From Lentisphaerota bacterium (GTDB lineage Bacteria; Verrucomicrobiota; Lentisphaeria; Victivallales; Victivallaceae): 61,108 bases of DNA. Position numbers and translations under genes: made by a program. This document shows positions 27,946 through 36,684 of this stretch, piece after piece. Position 1 is the stretch's first letter. The number at the start of each line of letters is the position of its first letter. The notes beneath the pieces are model-generated. The model did not search any database. It had not been told where the DNA came from and saw nothing but the letters and a program-made list of their open reading frames with translations. Location: contig SUWL01000006.1 in the NCBI GenBank assembly GCA_015061495.1, positions 1 through 61,108 of the forward strand. The letters are read 5' to 3'.

Positions 27946-27974
27946 AATATAACTCCTGAAATTGCCGATGTCAA
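27946..27974 (-). promoter_or_regulatory. Promoter of the protease/RTX operon
   Basis: TTGACA (27969-27974) is 17 bp from TATATT (27946-27951) on the minus strand. It gives a leader of about 42 nt before the GGAGG site. The rest of 27898-28300 is AT-rich divergent intergenic sequence with the dat promoter and no gene I can support. Confidence 0.82.
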
Positions 27975-28162
27975 TGATTTTCAACAAAATATTCCGTTTT
28001 TTTCATTCCCGGCACCTTGCTCCGCTCCGGCACGGCGGATGCAGCCGGGAAAAATGCTTGCGGTTTTTCCGTCAACCGCCGCCGATGAACCGGAAAATTG
28101 GCAAAAACTGACAAAAATCGGCTTTTATCCGGATTTTTTCGGATTTTTTATCCATATTCGGC

Positions 28163-28191
28163 TTGCAATAACATTTGCGCTATGCTATTTT
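28163..28191 (+). promoter_or_regulatory. Promoter of dat-ddc
   Basis: TTGCAA (28163-28168) is 17 bp from TATTTT (28186-28191). A second, weaker option is TTGTTG with TGTAAT about 50 bp further on. Confidence 0.5.
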
Positions 28192-28300
28192 AGGTTTCCG
28201 CACCGGTTATTGTGTTGTTGTGAAACCGGCTGTCAAATTGTAATGTTAACAAAAAAACGGAAGCGAGGTTCAATTCCGCAAAAAATGAAGGGCCCCGGTA

Positions 28301-29695
28301 ATGGCACTTAAAAATGATCTTCAGGTAAGCAACTGCAGCTGCAGCGGAAATCCGGTAACTAATGCCGAATATATGAGCCGTCAGGAAGAGACGGAGTCCA
28401 ACGCCAGAAGTTACCCCAGAAAATTTCCCTGTTCTTTGGTAAAAGCCCGGGGCTCATGGGTGGAAGATGTTGAGGGCAACCGCTATCTCGACTTTCTTTG
28501 CGGAGCCGGAACTCTCGCACTGGGTCACAACGATCCGGAAATCAACCAGGCGATGATCAATATGATCTCCTCTGAAGCACCGCTTCACGCTCTGGATATG
28601 ATGACCCCTGCAAAAGACCGTTTTGTTCATAAACTTCTCTCTTTGCTCCCGCAGAAAATGCAGGGCAATGTCAAAATCCAATTCTGCAGTCCTTCCGGTA
28701 CCGATGCCACGGATGCGGCAATCAAACTTTGCAAAACCGCTACCGGCAGAAGTTCGGTGATCGCCTTTTCCGGCGGTTATCACGGCATGGGACACGGCGC
28801 ACTGGCTCTGACCGGTAATATCGGCGCCAAAGAAAAAGTCCGCGCCCTGATGCCGGATGTGCAGTTTTTCCCCTATCCGTACAGTTACCGCTGTCCTTTC
28901 GGTCTCGGCGGTGATGCCGGTACCAGAGCATGCTGCGAATTTTTTGAACGCACCCTCAAAGATCCCGAGAGCGGCATCACCAAACCGGCTGCCGTCATCC
29001 TCGAACCGATCCAGGGCGAAGGCGGCGTGATCCCCGCTCCCGTGGAATTCCTGCAGACCGTCCGCCGGGTCACTGAAGAACTGGGTATCCCCATGATCGT
29101 CGATGAGATCCAGTGCGGCGTGGGCCGTTCCGGTAAATTTTTCGCCTTTGAATACGCTGATATCGTGCCGGATGTGATCCTGGTTTCCAAAGCTATCGGC
29201 GGCACCCAGCCCATGTCGGTGGTCATTTACAACAAGGCTCTCGATCAGTGGCAGCCCGGCGCCCATGCCGGAACTTTCCGCGGCAACCAGCTTGCCATGT
29301 GTGCCGGTACCGTGGTCATGGAGCGGGTCGCGCAGGAGGAATTCCTCGCCGAAGTCCGCAAAAAAGGTGACTACCTGCGGGAAAAGATGATCGCCCTCAA
29401 AGAAAAAGTTTCCATCATCGGTGATATCCGCGGCAAAGGTTTGATGTCCGGCTGCGAATTCGTTGATCCCAAAGGGTGTGCCGATTCCCTCGGTTCGCTC
29501 CCCGCCAGCGGCGAAATCGCCGCATTGGTGCAGAAACGCTGTTTTGAAAATAAACTCATCATGGAAAAAGGCGGCCGTCACGGTTCGGTCATGCGCTGCC
29601 TTTGCGCTCTGAATGTCTCCTGGGACGAATTGGAGACCATGATCGGAATTTTTGAAAAAGTCGTGATCGGGGTCAACGATGAATTCACCCGCTGA
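28301..29695 (+). CDS. dat: L-2,4-diaminobutyrate:2-oxoglutarate 4-aminotransferase
   Basis: This 464-aa class III PLP aminotransferase converts aspartate semialdehyde plus glutamate into L-2,4-diaminobutyrate. Seen in sequence: the Dat/EctB-type N-terminus (FPCSLVKARGSWVEDVEGNRYLD is split here as FPCSLVKARG and WVEDVEGN), the cofactor region PSGTDATDAAIKL, the Asp motif VDEIQCGVGRSG, and the Schiff-base lysine K297 in VSKAIGG. The length matches Acinetobacter-type Dat rather than shorter EctB. The ddc start lies 17 bp inside its end, so the two are translationally coupled. No ectA or ectC is present, which argues against ectoine synthesis. Enzyme specificity is inferred mainly from the pairing with ddc. 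Confidence 0.88.
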   Translation: MALKNDLQVSNCSCSGNPVTNAEYMSRQEETESNARSYPRKFPCSLVKARGSWVEDVEGNRYLDFLCGAGTLALGHNDPEINQAMINMISSEAPLHALDMMTPAKDRFVHKLLSLLPQKMQGNVKIQFCSPSGTDATDAAIKLCKTATGRSSVIAFSGGYHGMGHGALALTGNIGAKEKVRALMPDVQFFPYPYSYRCPFGLGGDAGTRACCEFFERTLKDPESGITKPAAVILEPIQGEGGVIPAPVEFLQTVRRVTEELGIPMIVDEIQCGVGRSGKFFAFEYADIVPDVILVSKAIGGTQPMSVVIYNKALDQWQPGAHAGTFRGNQLAMCAGTVVMERVAQEEFLAEVRKKGDYLREKMIALKEKVSIIGDIRGKGLMSGCEFVDPKGCADSLGSLPASGEIAALVQKRCFENKLIMEKGGRHGSVMRCLCALNVSWDELETMIGIFEKVVIGVNDEFTR

Positions 29696-31136
29696 AAAGA
29701 TCTTTCTTACTGACAGTCAAGCCGATAAAGAAGCCTATATCCGGATGATGTCCGAGGCGGTCCGGGCGGCAGTCGATGCCATGAGCCATTCACAGGCGTA
29801 TGCCGGGATGCCGCCGTATGAATTGCGGGACGTGATCCGGAAAAGTGAGATCCTGCCGGTAAACGGCATCGGTTTTGAAGCGGTGATGCAGGAGGTCAGA
29901 GAAAAGATCCTCCCCAATCTCGTGCGCCCCATGTCCAACAGTTATATGGCGCACCTGCATGGACCGGCATTGCTGGAATCCATCGCTGCAGAAATATTCA
30001 TCGCCACATTCAATCAATCCATGGACTCCTGGGATCAGGCTCCTGCCGCTACGGAAGTGGAGGTCGAGGTGATCCGGGAATTGTGCAGGCTTTACGGCTA
30101 CGGAAGCGCTGCTGACGGGGTATTCACCTCCGGCGGTTCCCAATCCAATTTGTCCGGTCTGCTTCTGGCACGGGATTGGTTCTGCAATGAAAAGCTCCAC
30201 TGGGATGTGAAAAAGTACGGTCTGCCGGAGAATTTCCGCAAATTGCGGATGTACTCTTCCGAAGTTTCCCACTTTTCCATGGAAAAGAGCTGTCACCTCA
30301 TGGGTATGGGCTACGATGCCGTGGTCAAGGTGCCGGTGGATCAAGCTATGAAAATGGATACCGCCAAACTGGAAAAACTCATTCAGGCGGATCTCGCCGC
30401 CGGAAATCTGCCTTTCTGCGTGGCGGCAACGGTCGGTACGACGGACTTCGGCAGTATTGATCCGCTGATTGAATTGCGGGAAATCTGCGACCGTTACGGC
30501 TTGTGGCTGCACGCTGATGCCGCTTACGGCAGCGGAATGATCCTTTCCCGGAAATATGCCGGCAGGATCAGCGGGATCTCCGGATGCGACTCCATTACGG
30601 TGGATTTCCATAAAATGTTTCTGCTGCCCATCAGCTGCAGTGCTTCGCTGATCAAAGACGGCAGATATTTCGAGGCTCTCACGCTTCACGCCGACTACCT
30701 CAACCGTGAAGAGGACGAGGAGGACGGCTATATCAACCTCGTCAATAAATCCATGCAGACCACCCGCCGGTTTGACGCGCTTAAAGTGTGGATGTCATTC
30801 AAAATGCGCGGCGCAGACGGCTGGTCGGAACTTATCACCCGCTGTGTGGACAATGCCGCATACTTCTACTCCATTCTGGATAAAAACCGTGAAACGGAAG
30901 TCGTCACCATGCCGGAAATCAGTTCGGTGGTCTTCCGGGTGCTGCCAAAAAATGCCGCAGAAGATGCCGATACGGTCAATAAACGCATCCGCCGTGAATT
31001 GCTCCACCGGCACGGTGTGGTCATCGGACAGACGGTCTGTTACGGTAAGGTATTTTTGAAATTCACCTTGCTCAATCCGCTGCATACGCCGGAGAAACTT
31101 GATTCCCTGCTGCAGTTGATCCTGTCACTTCGCTGA
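29679..31136 (+). CDS. ddc: L-2,4-diaminobutyrate decarboxylase
   Basis: This 485-aa group II PLP decarboxylase is predicted to turn diaminobutyrate into 1,3-diaminopropane. GVFTSGGSQSNL binds the cofactor phosphate, LHADAAYGSG carries the PLP-contacting Asp, and DFHKMFLLP supplies the Schiff-base lysine K312. The fold is shared with aromatic amino acid and glutamate decarboxylases, so substrate is assigned from the overlap with dat, an arrangement known from Acinetobacter and relatives. The 3' end overlaps the convergent dinB by 12 bp, leaving no room for a terminator. The product could be a polyamine or a precursor of norspermidine; the other norspermidine genes are not in the window. Confidence 0.87.
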   Translation: MNSPAEKIFLTDSQADKEAYIRMMSEAVRAAVDAMSHSQAYAGMPPYELRDVIRKSEILPVNGIGFEAVMQEVREKILPNLVRPMSNSYMAHLHGPALLESIAAEIFIATFNQSMDSWDQAPAATEVEVEVIRELCRLYGYGSAADGVFTSGGSQSNLSGLLLARDWFCNEKLHWDVKKYGLPENFRKLRMYSSEVSHFSMEKSCHLMGMGYDAVVKVPVDQAMKMDTAKLEKLIQADLAAGNLPFCVAATVGTTDFGSIDPLIELREICDRYGLWLHADAAYGSGMILSRKYAGRISGISGCDSITVDFHKMFLLPISCSASLIKDGRYFEALTLHADYLNREEDEEDGYINLVNKSMQTTRRFDALKVWMSFKMRGADGWSELITRCVDNAAYFYSILDKNRETEVVTMPEISSVVFRVLPKNAAEDADTVNKRIRRELLHRHGVVIGQTVCYGKVFLKFTLLNPLHTPEKLDSLLQLILSLR

Positions 31137-32210
31137 AAAACCGCTGTTAAAGGGCAGCATAAGCTGTTCGGAAACATGTTCACATACCGGAGCAAGCTGC
31201 GTGATCCCGGTTCCTGCCAGCCGGATGGGACGCGGATCGCTGATCCGGTTGAACAGTTCAGCGGCGGCATTGCCGATCTCCACCCCGTCGGAAGTCGGTC
31301 TGCCCAGTGTCATCGACCGGGTGACGGTCTGGAAATCGGCATACTTCAATTTGATGGTCACTGTCGATCCGGCAAGTCCTTTAGCCTGGGCGCGGCGGGC
31401 GACCTTTCTGCCCAGCATCCGCAGCAGTATCCGGATTTCCCGGGCGGAAGTGCTGTCTTTATAGAGGGTGATTTCCCGGCTGATGGATTTGGGATCGCCC
31501 TCAAGTTCCACCTGCCGGTCATCCACGCCCCGGACGATACCGTAATAGAAGATCCCCGCCTTGCCGAAAAGCGATTTGAGGATGCTCAAGGAGAGTTTTT
31601 TCATATCTGCACCGGTTTTGACATTGATGGAGTGGAGTTTTTTCACACTGACCCTGCCGATGCCGTAAAATTTTTCCACGGGCAGACGGTCGAGGAAATC
31701 CGGAGCATCTTCCGGAGAAATCAGGGTCAATCCGGCAGGTTTCCGGTAATCAGAAGCGGTTTTCGCCAGAAATTTATTGTAGGACACCCCCGCCGAAGCG
31801 GTCAACCCGGTTGTTTCAAAGATCCGCTGCTGCAGCTGACAGGCAACATTTACGGCATCGGACAATTCCGGACATGATGCGGTCACATCCAGATACGCTT
31901 CATCAATGGACATCGGCTCGACCAGATCGGTCAAACGGAAAAATTCCTGCCGGATCACTTTGGATATCTGCTGGTAACGGCGGTGATCCGGTTCAATAAA
32001 GACCGCATGCGGACAAAGCCGCAATGCCGTGGCACTGGGCATGGCGGAGTGTACGCCGTATTTGCGCGCTTCGTATGAACAGGTGGAAACCACCCCGCGC
32101 CGTTGGGGAGCGCCGCCAACAATGACCGGTCTGCCGCGCAATTCCGGGCGGTCACGCTGCTCTACAGAAGCAAAAAACGCATCCATGTCAATGTGGATTA
32201 TCTTTCGCAT
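31125..32210 (-). CDS. dinB: DNA polymerase IV (Y family)
   Basis: This 361-aa translesion polymerase opens with IIHIDMDAFFASVEQ, which supplies the metal ligand D8. SIDEAYLDVT gives D103 and E104, completing the catalytic triad. The helix-hairpin-helix region (FYGIGRVSVKKLHSI) and little-finger domain follow. The C-terminus ends LMLPFNSGF, resembling a clamp-binding peptide. The start overlaps the end of cca by 13 bp, so the two are coupled at the end of the long minus-strand run. It would bypass damaged bases with low fidelity. Confidence 0.95.
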   Translation of the reverse strand: MRKIIHIDMDAFFASVEQRDRPELRGRPVIVGGAPQRRGVVSTCSYEARKYGVHSAMPSATALRLCPHAVFIEPDHRRYQQISKVIRQEFFRLTDLVEPMSIDEAYLDVTASCPELSDAVNVACQLQQRIFETTGLTASAGVSYNKFLAKTASDYRKPAGLTLISPEDAPDFLDRLPVEKFYGIGRVSVKKLHSINVKTGADMKKLSLSILKSLFGKAGIFYYGIVRGVDDRQVELEGDPKSISREITLYKDSTSAREIRILLRMLGRKVARRAQAKGLAGSTVTIKLKYADFQTVTRSMTLGRPTSDGVEIGNAAAELFNRISDPRPIRLAGTGITQLAPVCEHVSEQLMLPFNSGFSAK

Positions 32211-33556
32211 AACAGCTCATCCAGAAATTCCAACGCCCCGGTTCTGGTGGTGAAAACCCCTTCCAACTGGGCTTCAAAACACTTGTCCAGCAGCGGTTTG
32301 AATTCTTTGCCCGGAGTCATGCCCCGGGCGATAAGATCCCTGCCCAACACCAGCGGTACCGGAACTTGACCGGCAATTTCCAATTCCCGGCAGCGGCGGC
32401 GGAAACGATCGACCGCCGCCAGACGCTGACTCATTGCCGCATCGCTCATGCAGATGCCCCGGATGTCGGCTTCCGCCAGATCGGCAAGCAGATCGGTGCG
32501 GCGGACGAAAAGTGCCAGCTTGCGGAACGCCTTGTCCGAAGCATTGCTCTCCGCCAGCTGCCACGGGTGCATGTGCCGGGAAATCAGCGGGATCACCCGT
32601 TCCGGCAGATCGGTGCGGTGCCAGATGGAAGTAATGAAGTTCAATGCCGGAGCGGTCAGGGTGTCGTGACCGGCACTGGTGATCCTGCCGTCATCACCGG
32701 TCACGGTACAACCGGGCTTGCCGAAGTCGTGACAGAGGGCGGCAAGCATGAATATCAGGTCATCCGGTGAGTTTTTACGCATTTCAGCAGCGGCTTGAGT
32801 AACCAGCAGCGTGTGATTCCAGACGTCGCCTTCCGGATGCCAGAGGGGGTTTTGCGGACAATTTATCAGTGCTTCAAGTTCCGGATAGAATCTGACCCAG
32901 CGGCAGTCGCGCAAAAAGTTGAGGGCTTTAACGATGAATGTGCCTTTGAGCAGGAGTTTTTCCCATTCGGCGGCGATCCTTTCTCCGGCAAGTTCATGCT
33001 GGGAGAGCTGGGAAGCCAGTTTGACCGTATCCGGGTGGATATCAAAACCCAGTCTGCCGATGAACTGCATTCCGCGCAGTACCCGCAGGGGGTCTTCGGA
33101 AAAAGCCGGGGAAACGTGGCGCAAGATCTTGTTTTTCAAATCCCGGCACCCCTGATGCGGATCGATGATCTCCCCGGTCAGCAGATCCCGCATAATGGCA
33201 TTTACGGTGAAGTCCCGCCGGGCGGCGGCAGAAGCGAAATCCAGTTCCGGATCGGTGTCGATGATAAAGCCTTTGTGACCTTTACCGCTTTTGTTTTCCC
33301 GGCGGGGAATGGCAATGTCGATATCGCAGTGCCGGACTTTCATCACTCCGAAACTCATGCCGACCTGATCGACTTCGCAGACCTGCGTGACCGCTGAAAA
33401 CAGTTTGTCTGCCGCAAGACCGTAAACTTCAAGGTCAAAATCTTTGACCTCCATTCCCAGCAGCATATCCCGCACACATCCGCCGACCATAAATGTCCTG
33501 CCGCCGGCACGGGCTACGGCATTGGCGATCTGCATTACTGTTGTCAACTCGTCCAT
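32198..33556 (-). CDS. cca: CCA tRNA nucleotidyltransferase / poly(A) polymerase family, with HD domain
   Basis: This approx. 452-aa nucleotidyltransferase has a class II head: FMVGGCVRDMLLG and the metal pair D39/D41 in KDFDLEVYG. RDFTVNAIM and LRVLRGMQFIGRLGFD follow. An HD domain (LAALCHDFGKP) lies near residue 280, as in E. coli-type Cca. It adds or repairs the tRNA 3' CCA, though some members add poly(A). The tRNA-Gln in this window encodes its own CCA, so a repair role fits. I chose the ATG at 33556 over an adjacent TTG because AAAGGG lies upstream. Confidence 0.9.
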   Translation of the reverse strand: MDELTTVMQIANAVARAGGRTFMVGGCVRDMLLGMEVKDFDLEVYGLAADKLFSAVTQVCEVDQVGMSFGVMKVRHCDIDIAIPRRENKSGKGHKGFIIDTDPELDFASAAARRDFTVNAIMRDLLTGEIIDPHQGCRDLKNKILRHVSPAFSEDPLRVLRGMQFIGRLGFDIHPDTVKLASQLSQHELAGERIAAEWEKLLLKGTFIVKALNFLRDCRWVRFYPELEALINCPQNPLWHPEGDVWNHTLLVTQAAAEMRKNSPDDLIFMLAALCHDFGKPGCTVTGDDGRITSAGHDTLTAPALNFITSIWHRTDLPERVIPLISRHMHPWQLAESNASDKAFRKLALFVRRTDLLADLAEADIRGICMSDAAMSQRLAAVDRFRRRCRELEIAGQVPVPLVLGRDLIARGMTPGKEFKPLLDKCFEAQLEGVFTTRTGALEFLDELLCER

Positions 33557-33590
33557 CAAATCATCCCTTTTACGGTTTGCTTATGCCCGA

Positions 33591-35816
33591 TCACATCAAA
33601 TGCTGTGCATCGACATCCACTGCCACGGTCACGCCATTGGGCGGATTGCTGTGCAGGGCCAGTATCCGGATCGCTTCGCGGATGGTTTTCAACCCCGTAC
33701 CCCGCACGATCATCATGTAGCGGTACTGATTTTTGATCTTCTCCACCGGAGCGGGAGCCGGCGGGGTGATCCGGATCCTGTCATGCCGGTAACACTCCAG
33801 TTTTTCAGCGAAAGAAGCGGCAAAATCCGCCACTGCAGATTCGTTTTCACCCTTGAAAAATATGGCGATCAGCCGGGAAAACGGCGGATAGTTGAGCATC
33901 TCCCGGAATTCAAGGTCAAATTGCGAAAAACCATCGAAGTCCAAATCGGCGGCGAAACGGATCACTTCACTGTCCCGCGTGGTCTGGAAGATCACTTCGC
34001 CGCGCTTCTCCCCCCTGCCGGCTCTGCCGGCAACCTGGGTGAGCATCTGAAATGTCCGCTCCTGCGCCCGGAAATCCGGCATCGACAGCCCCAGATCCGC
34101 ATTGATCACCCCCACCAGCGTCACCCCGGGGAAGTGCAATCCTTTGGCGATCATCTGGGTACCGACCAGAATATCCAGTTTGCCCCGGCGGAATTTGTCC
34201 AGCACCACTTCGTAATCTTCCGCCGAACGCATCATATCTGAATCCATCCTGCCGATACGCGCACCGGGAAAGATGCCCCGGGCGCAGCTTTCAAGTTTTT
34301 CCGTGCCGCTGCCGAAGTAGCGGATCTCCTGAAATCCGCAATCCGGACACACCTGCGGTGCCGGTGCGATCCCTCCGCAGAGATGACAGCTTAAAAGTTC
34401 CCGGCTGCGGCTGTAGGTGTAATTGTAGTTGATCGAACACTCCGGACAGCGTGCTTCATAGCCGCATTGGGGACAGCACAGCGTGCGGGCATACCCCCGG
34501 CGGTTGAGAAAGAGTATCGCCTGTTCGGCTCTTTCCAGCCGTTCTTCGACGGCATGGATGAGGATCGGTGAAAGCAGATTGCTCATTCCCGGTTCCGGCG
34601 GCGGATCCAGCCGCCGGTCAACGATCCGGATCACCGGTGCCGGTTTATTGTCCACCTGATCTGCCATGCGGGCGAGGAGAAACTTCCCCTGCCGGGCATT
34701 GTGAAGTGACTCGGCTGACGGTGTTGCCGAACCGAGGATCACCAGGGCATTTTCCAGTTTTCCTCTGACCACTGCCACATCCCGGGCGTGGTAACGGGGG
34801 GATTCGGATTGTTTGTAACTGCTGTCATGCTCCTCATCGACCACGATCAATCCCAGATTGTTGAATGGCGCAAAGAGTGCGGAGCGCGCCCCGATGGCGA
34901 TCTGGACTTTACCGGAATTTATGCGGTTCCACTCATCGAATCGTTCCCGGTCGGACAACCGGCTGTGCAGTACGCTTAATTTACTGCCGAATCTGGCACG
35001 GAAACGGCGCACGGTCTGGGGAGTAAGCGAAATTTCCGGCACCAGTACGATGGCGGATCGTCCGGCGGCAAGCACCTTGCTGATCGCCTGCAGATAGACT
35101 TCGGTTTTGCCGCTGTTGGTCGTTCCGTAGAGCAACTGTACATGGGAAGCGGCTTTACCCTCAAGCATGGTGGAGATCTGTTCCAGAGCCTTTTGCTGTC
35201 CCGGGGTCGGTGCCAGCGGGGTATCCGGGAGGGCATCGACCTGTTCAAATTCATCCGGGGGAAGCTCTTCGCGCATGGAGATCATACCGGATTTGACCAG
35301 CGCATCGAATGCGGAAACGGAGAAATCGGTTTCGGTGGCTAACTCCGCTTTGACCGCTTCGCCCTTGCGGAGGAGCAGCTGCAGCACCTTGACGCGCTTT
35401 GCCAGACGGGAATTTTCCCGGTTTTCCAGAATATATTTATCAGCCGCCGCCGGATCGGCAACGGAGTAAAGTTTCAACTTTTTTTCCCGTACTCTGCCGC
35501 TGCGCACGGCGGCAGGCAGTAAGGTGCGGATGGCATGCTCCTGGGTGGCACAGTAATATTCGGCGATCCATTTGCCCAGTTTGATGAGATTTTCGCTGAT
35601 GGCGGGGCGGTCGGGAGAAATTCCGGCGAGCGCTTTGAGTTTGGCGGCATCGTATGAACTGTTTTCCGCCAGGGCCAGAACATATCCGGAACGGGTGCTT
35701 CTGCCGAACGGCACTGTCACCGCACTGCCGATACGCACCGAATCAGACAATTCCGGCGGAACCAGATAATCAAACTCCCGGTCAAGAGAAATATCGGTGA
35801 TGACCTTGGCGATCAT
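33591..35816 (-). CDS. priA: Primosomal protein N' (PriA helicase)
   Basis: This 741-aa superfamily II helicase reloads the replisome at stalled forks. The N-terminal 3'-DNA-binding domain starts MIAKVITDISLDREFDYLVP. Walker A (GTTNSGKTE) lies near residue 235 and the Walker B DEEH box further on. A zinc-binding cluster has CPQCGYEARCPEC followed by CHLCGG and CPDCGF, eight cysteines binding two zincs. The length matches the family. It ends only 31 bp before cca and starts a few bases after the 82-aa small gene, so it is within the same transcription unit. Confidence 0.96.
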   Translation of the reverse strand: MIAKVITDISLDREFDYLVPPELSDSVRIGSAVTVPFGRSTRSGYVLALAENSSYDAAKLKALAGISPDRPAISENLIKLGKWIAEYYCATQEHAIRTLLPAAVRSGRVREKKLKLYSVADPAAADKYILENRENSRLAKRVKVLQLLLRKGEAVKAELATETDFSVSAFDALVKSGMISMREELPPDEFEQVDALPDTPLAPTPGQQKALEQISTMLEGKAASHVQLLYGTTNSGKTEVYLQAISKVLAAGRSAIVLVPEISLTPQTVRRFRARFGSKLSVLHSRLSDRERFDEWNRINSGKVQIAIGARSALFAPFNNLGLIVVDEEHDSSYKQSESPRYHARDVAVVRGKLENALVILGSATPSAESLHNARQGKFLLARMADQVDNKPAPVIRIVDRRLDPPPEPGMSNLLSPILIHAVEERLERAEQAILFLNRRGYARTLCCPQCGYEARCPECSINYNYTYSRSRELLSCHLCGGIAPAPQVCPDCGFQEIRYFGSGTEKLESCARGIFPGARIGRMDSDMMRSAEDYEVVLDKFRRGKLDILVGTQMIAKGLHFPGVTLVGVINADLGLSMPDFRAQERTFQMLTQVAGRAGRGEKRGEVIFQTTRDSEVIRFAADLDFDGFSQFDLEFREMLNYPPFSRLIAIFFKGENESAVADFAASFAEKLECYRHDRIRITPPAPAPVEKIKNQYRYMMIVRGTGLKTIREAIRILALHSNPPNGVTVAVDVDAQHLM

Positions 35817-35823
35817 AAGAGGG

Positions 35824-36072
35824 TCACTTCCCTTCGGCTTCGCGCATCATATCCCGGAACTCCTCCCGGGAAAGTTCCTGCAGATGTTTGCCGCGCCGGG
35901 CAAGTTTTTCATTGAATTTGATCACCGTTTCGGTCATACGCTCGTGAGTTTCCTCCGAGCCGCCGGCAAGGTAAAAGTTATCCCCCCGGGTAATACGTTT
36001 GTGGCCGTCGGTATTATCCAGCCCCACCCCCAGAAGCACAGCCTGTTTTGCCGCATCATCATTATTCATCAT
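35824..36072 (-). CDS. Small conserved-looking protein of unknown function
   Basis: About 82 aa, starting MMNNDDAAKQAVLLGVGLDN. I chose the ATG at 36072 over an upstream GTG because GGAGG sits exactly 7 nt before it. The protein is charged and helical in its second half (THERMTETVIKFNEKLARR) and has no signal peptide or membrane segment. It is packed between ruvA (21 bp) and priA (7 bp), both acting on forks and junctions. I do not recognise a family. The good ribosome site and tight spacing argue that it is a real gene. Confidence 0.7.
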   Translation of the reverse strand: MMNNDDAAKQAVLLGVGLDNTDGHKRITRGDNFYLAGGSEETHERMTETVIKFNEKLARRGKHLQELSREEFRDMMREAEGK

Positions 36073-36093
36073 AAGCACACCTCCGTGACCCGG

Positions 36094-36684
36094 TCAGAAG
36101 TTGAGCCGCAGCAACGCAGCCCGGATGAGATTCTCGACATCACGTTCATTTTCCGGAAGTTCGGTCAACAGCGCATTGATGGTCTTATTGACCAGATCCT
36201 TGCGGTATCCCAACTGTTCCAGAGCCATAGCGGCATCGGCACCGGCACTGCCGGCATCCGGAGAAGCGGCATCCGGGTCGATACCGGCAAGTTTGCCTTT
36301 GAGTTCCACGATCAATCTTTCTGCGGTGCGTTTGCCGACTCCGTTGATCCGGGAGAGCGACTTGACATCGCCGGATGCCACTGCAGCACAGAAATTTCCT
36401 GCCGGCATGGCACTTAATACATTGAGTGCCAGTTTGCCGCCTACCCCGGAAACCGCGATCAGCTGACGGAAAAGTTCCCGTTCTTTGCGGTCGGCAAAAC
36501 CGAACAGCGTGATCGCATCCTCCCGCACCTGGGTGTGGATAAAAAGCGTCACTTTTTCCTCATTCAGCGGCAGTTTGTCAAAGGTTGACAGCGGTATGGC
36601 AACCTCATATCCCACGCCGTTGACATCCAGCAGACAGCCGGAAAATTCTTTGTCTATCAGTTTGCCCGTAAGCATCCCGATCAT
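36094..36684 (-). CDS. ruvA: Holliday junction branch migration protein RuvA
   Basis: This 196-aa protein has the N-terminal OB-fold (MIGMLTGKLIDKEFSGCLLD), then two helix-hairpin-helix motifs (IAVSGVGGKLALNVL and INGVGKRTAERLIVELKGK) that bind junction DNA, and a C-terminal domain that contacts RuvB. The length is typical. Its start overlaps the nadC stop (ATGA-type, 4 bp). ruvB and ruvC are not in the window, so the usual ruvCAB cluster is broken. Confidence 0.95.
   Translation of the reverse strand: MIGMLTGKLIDKEFSGCLLDVNGVGYEVAIPLSTFDKLPLNEEKVTLFIHTQVREDAITLFGFADRKERELFRQLIAVSGVGGKLALNVLSAMPAGNFCAAVASGDVKSLSRINGVGKRTAERLIVELKGKLAGIDPDAASPDAGSAGADAAMALEQLGYRKDLVNKTINALLTELPENERDVENLIRAALLRLNF

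Noticed and set aside
27898-27987. 30-residue N-terminal extension of the C13 protein
   Set aside because: It would run through the TTGACA-17-TATATT promoter, and the GGAGG site supports the ATG at 27897.
28301-29695. Ectoine synthesis (EctB) for the aminotransferase
   Set aside because: No ectA or ectC is nearby, the length and N-terminus fit Dat better, and ddc overlaps its end.
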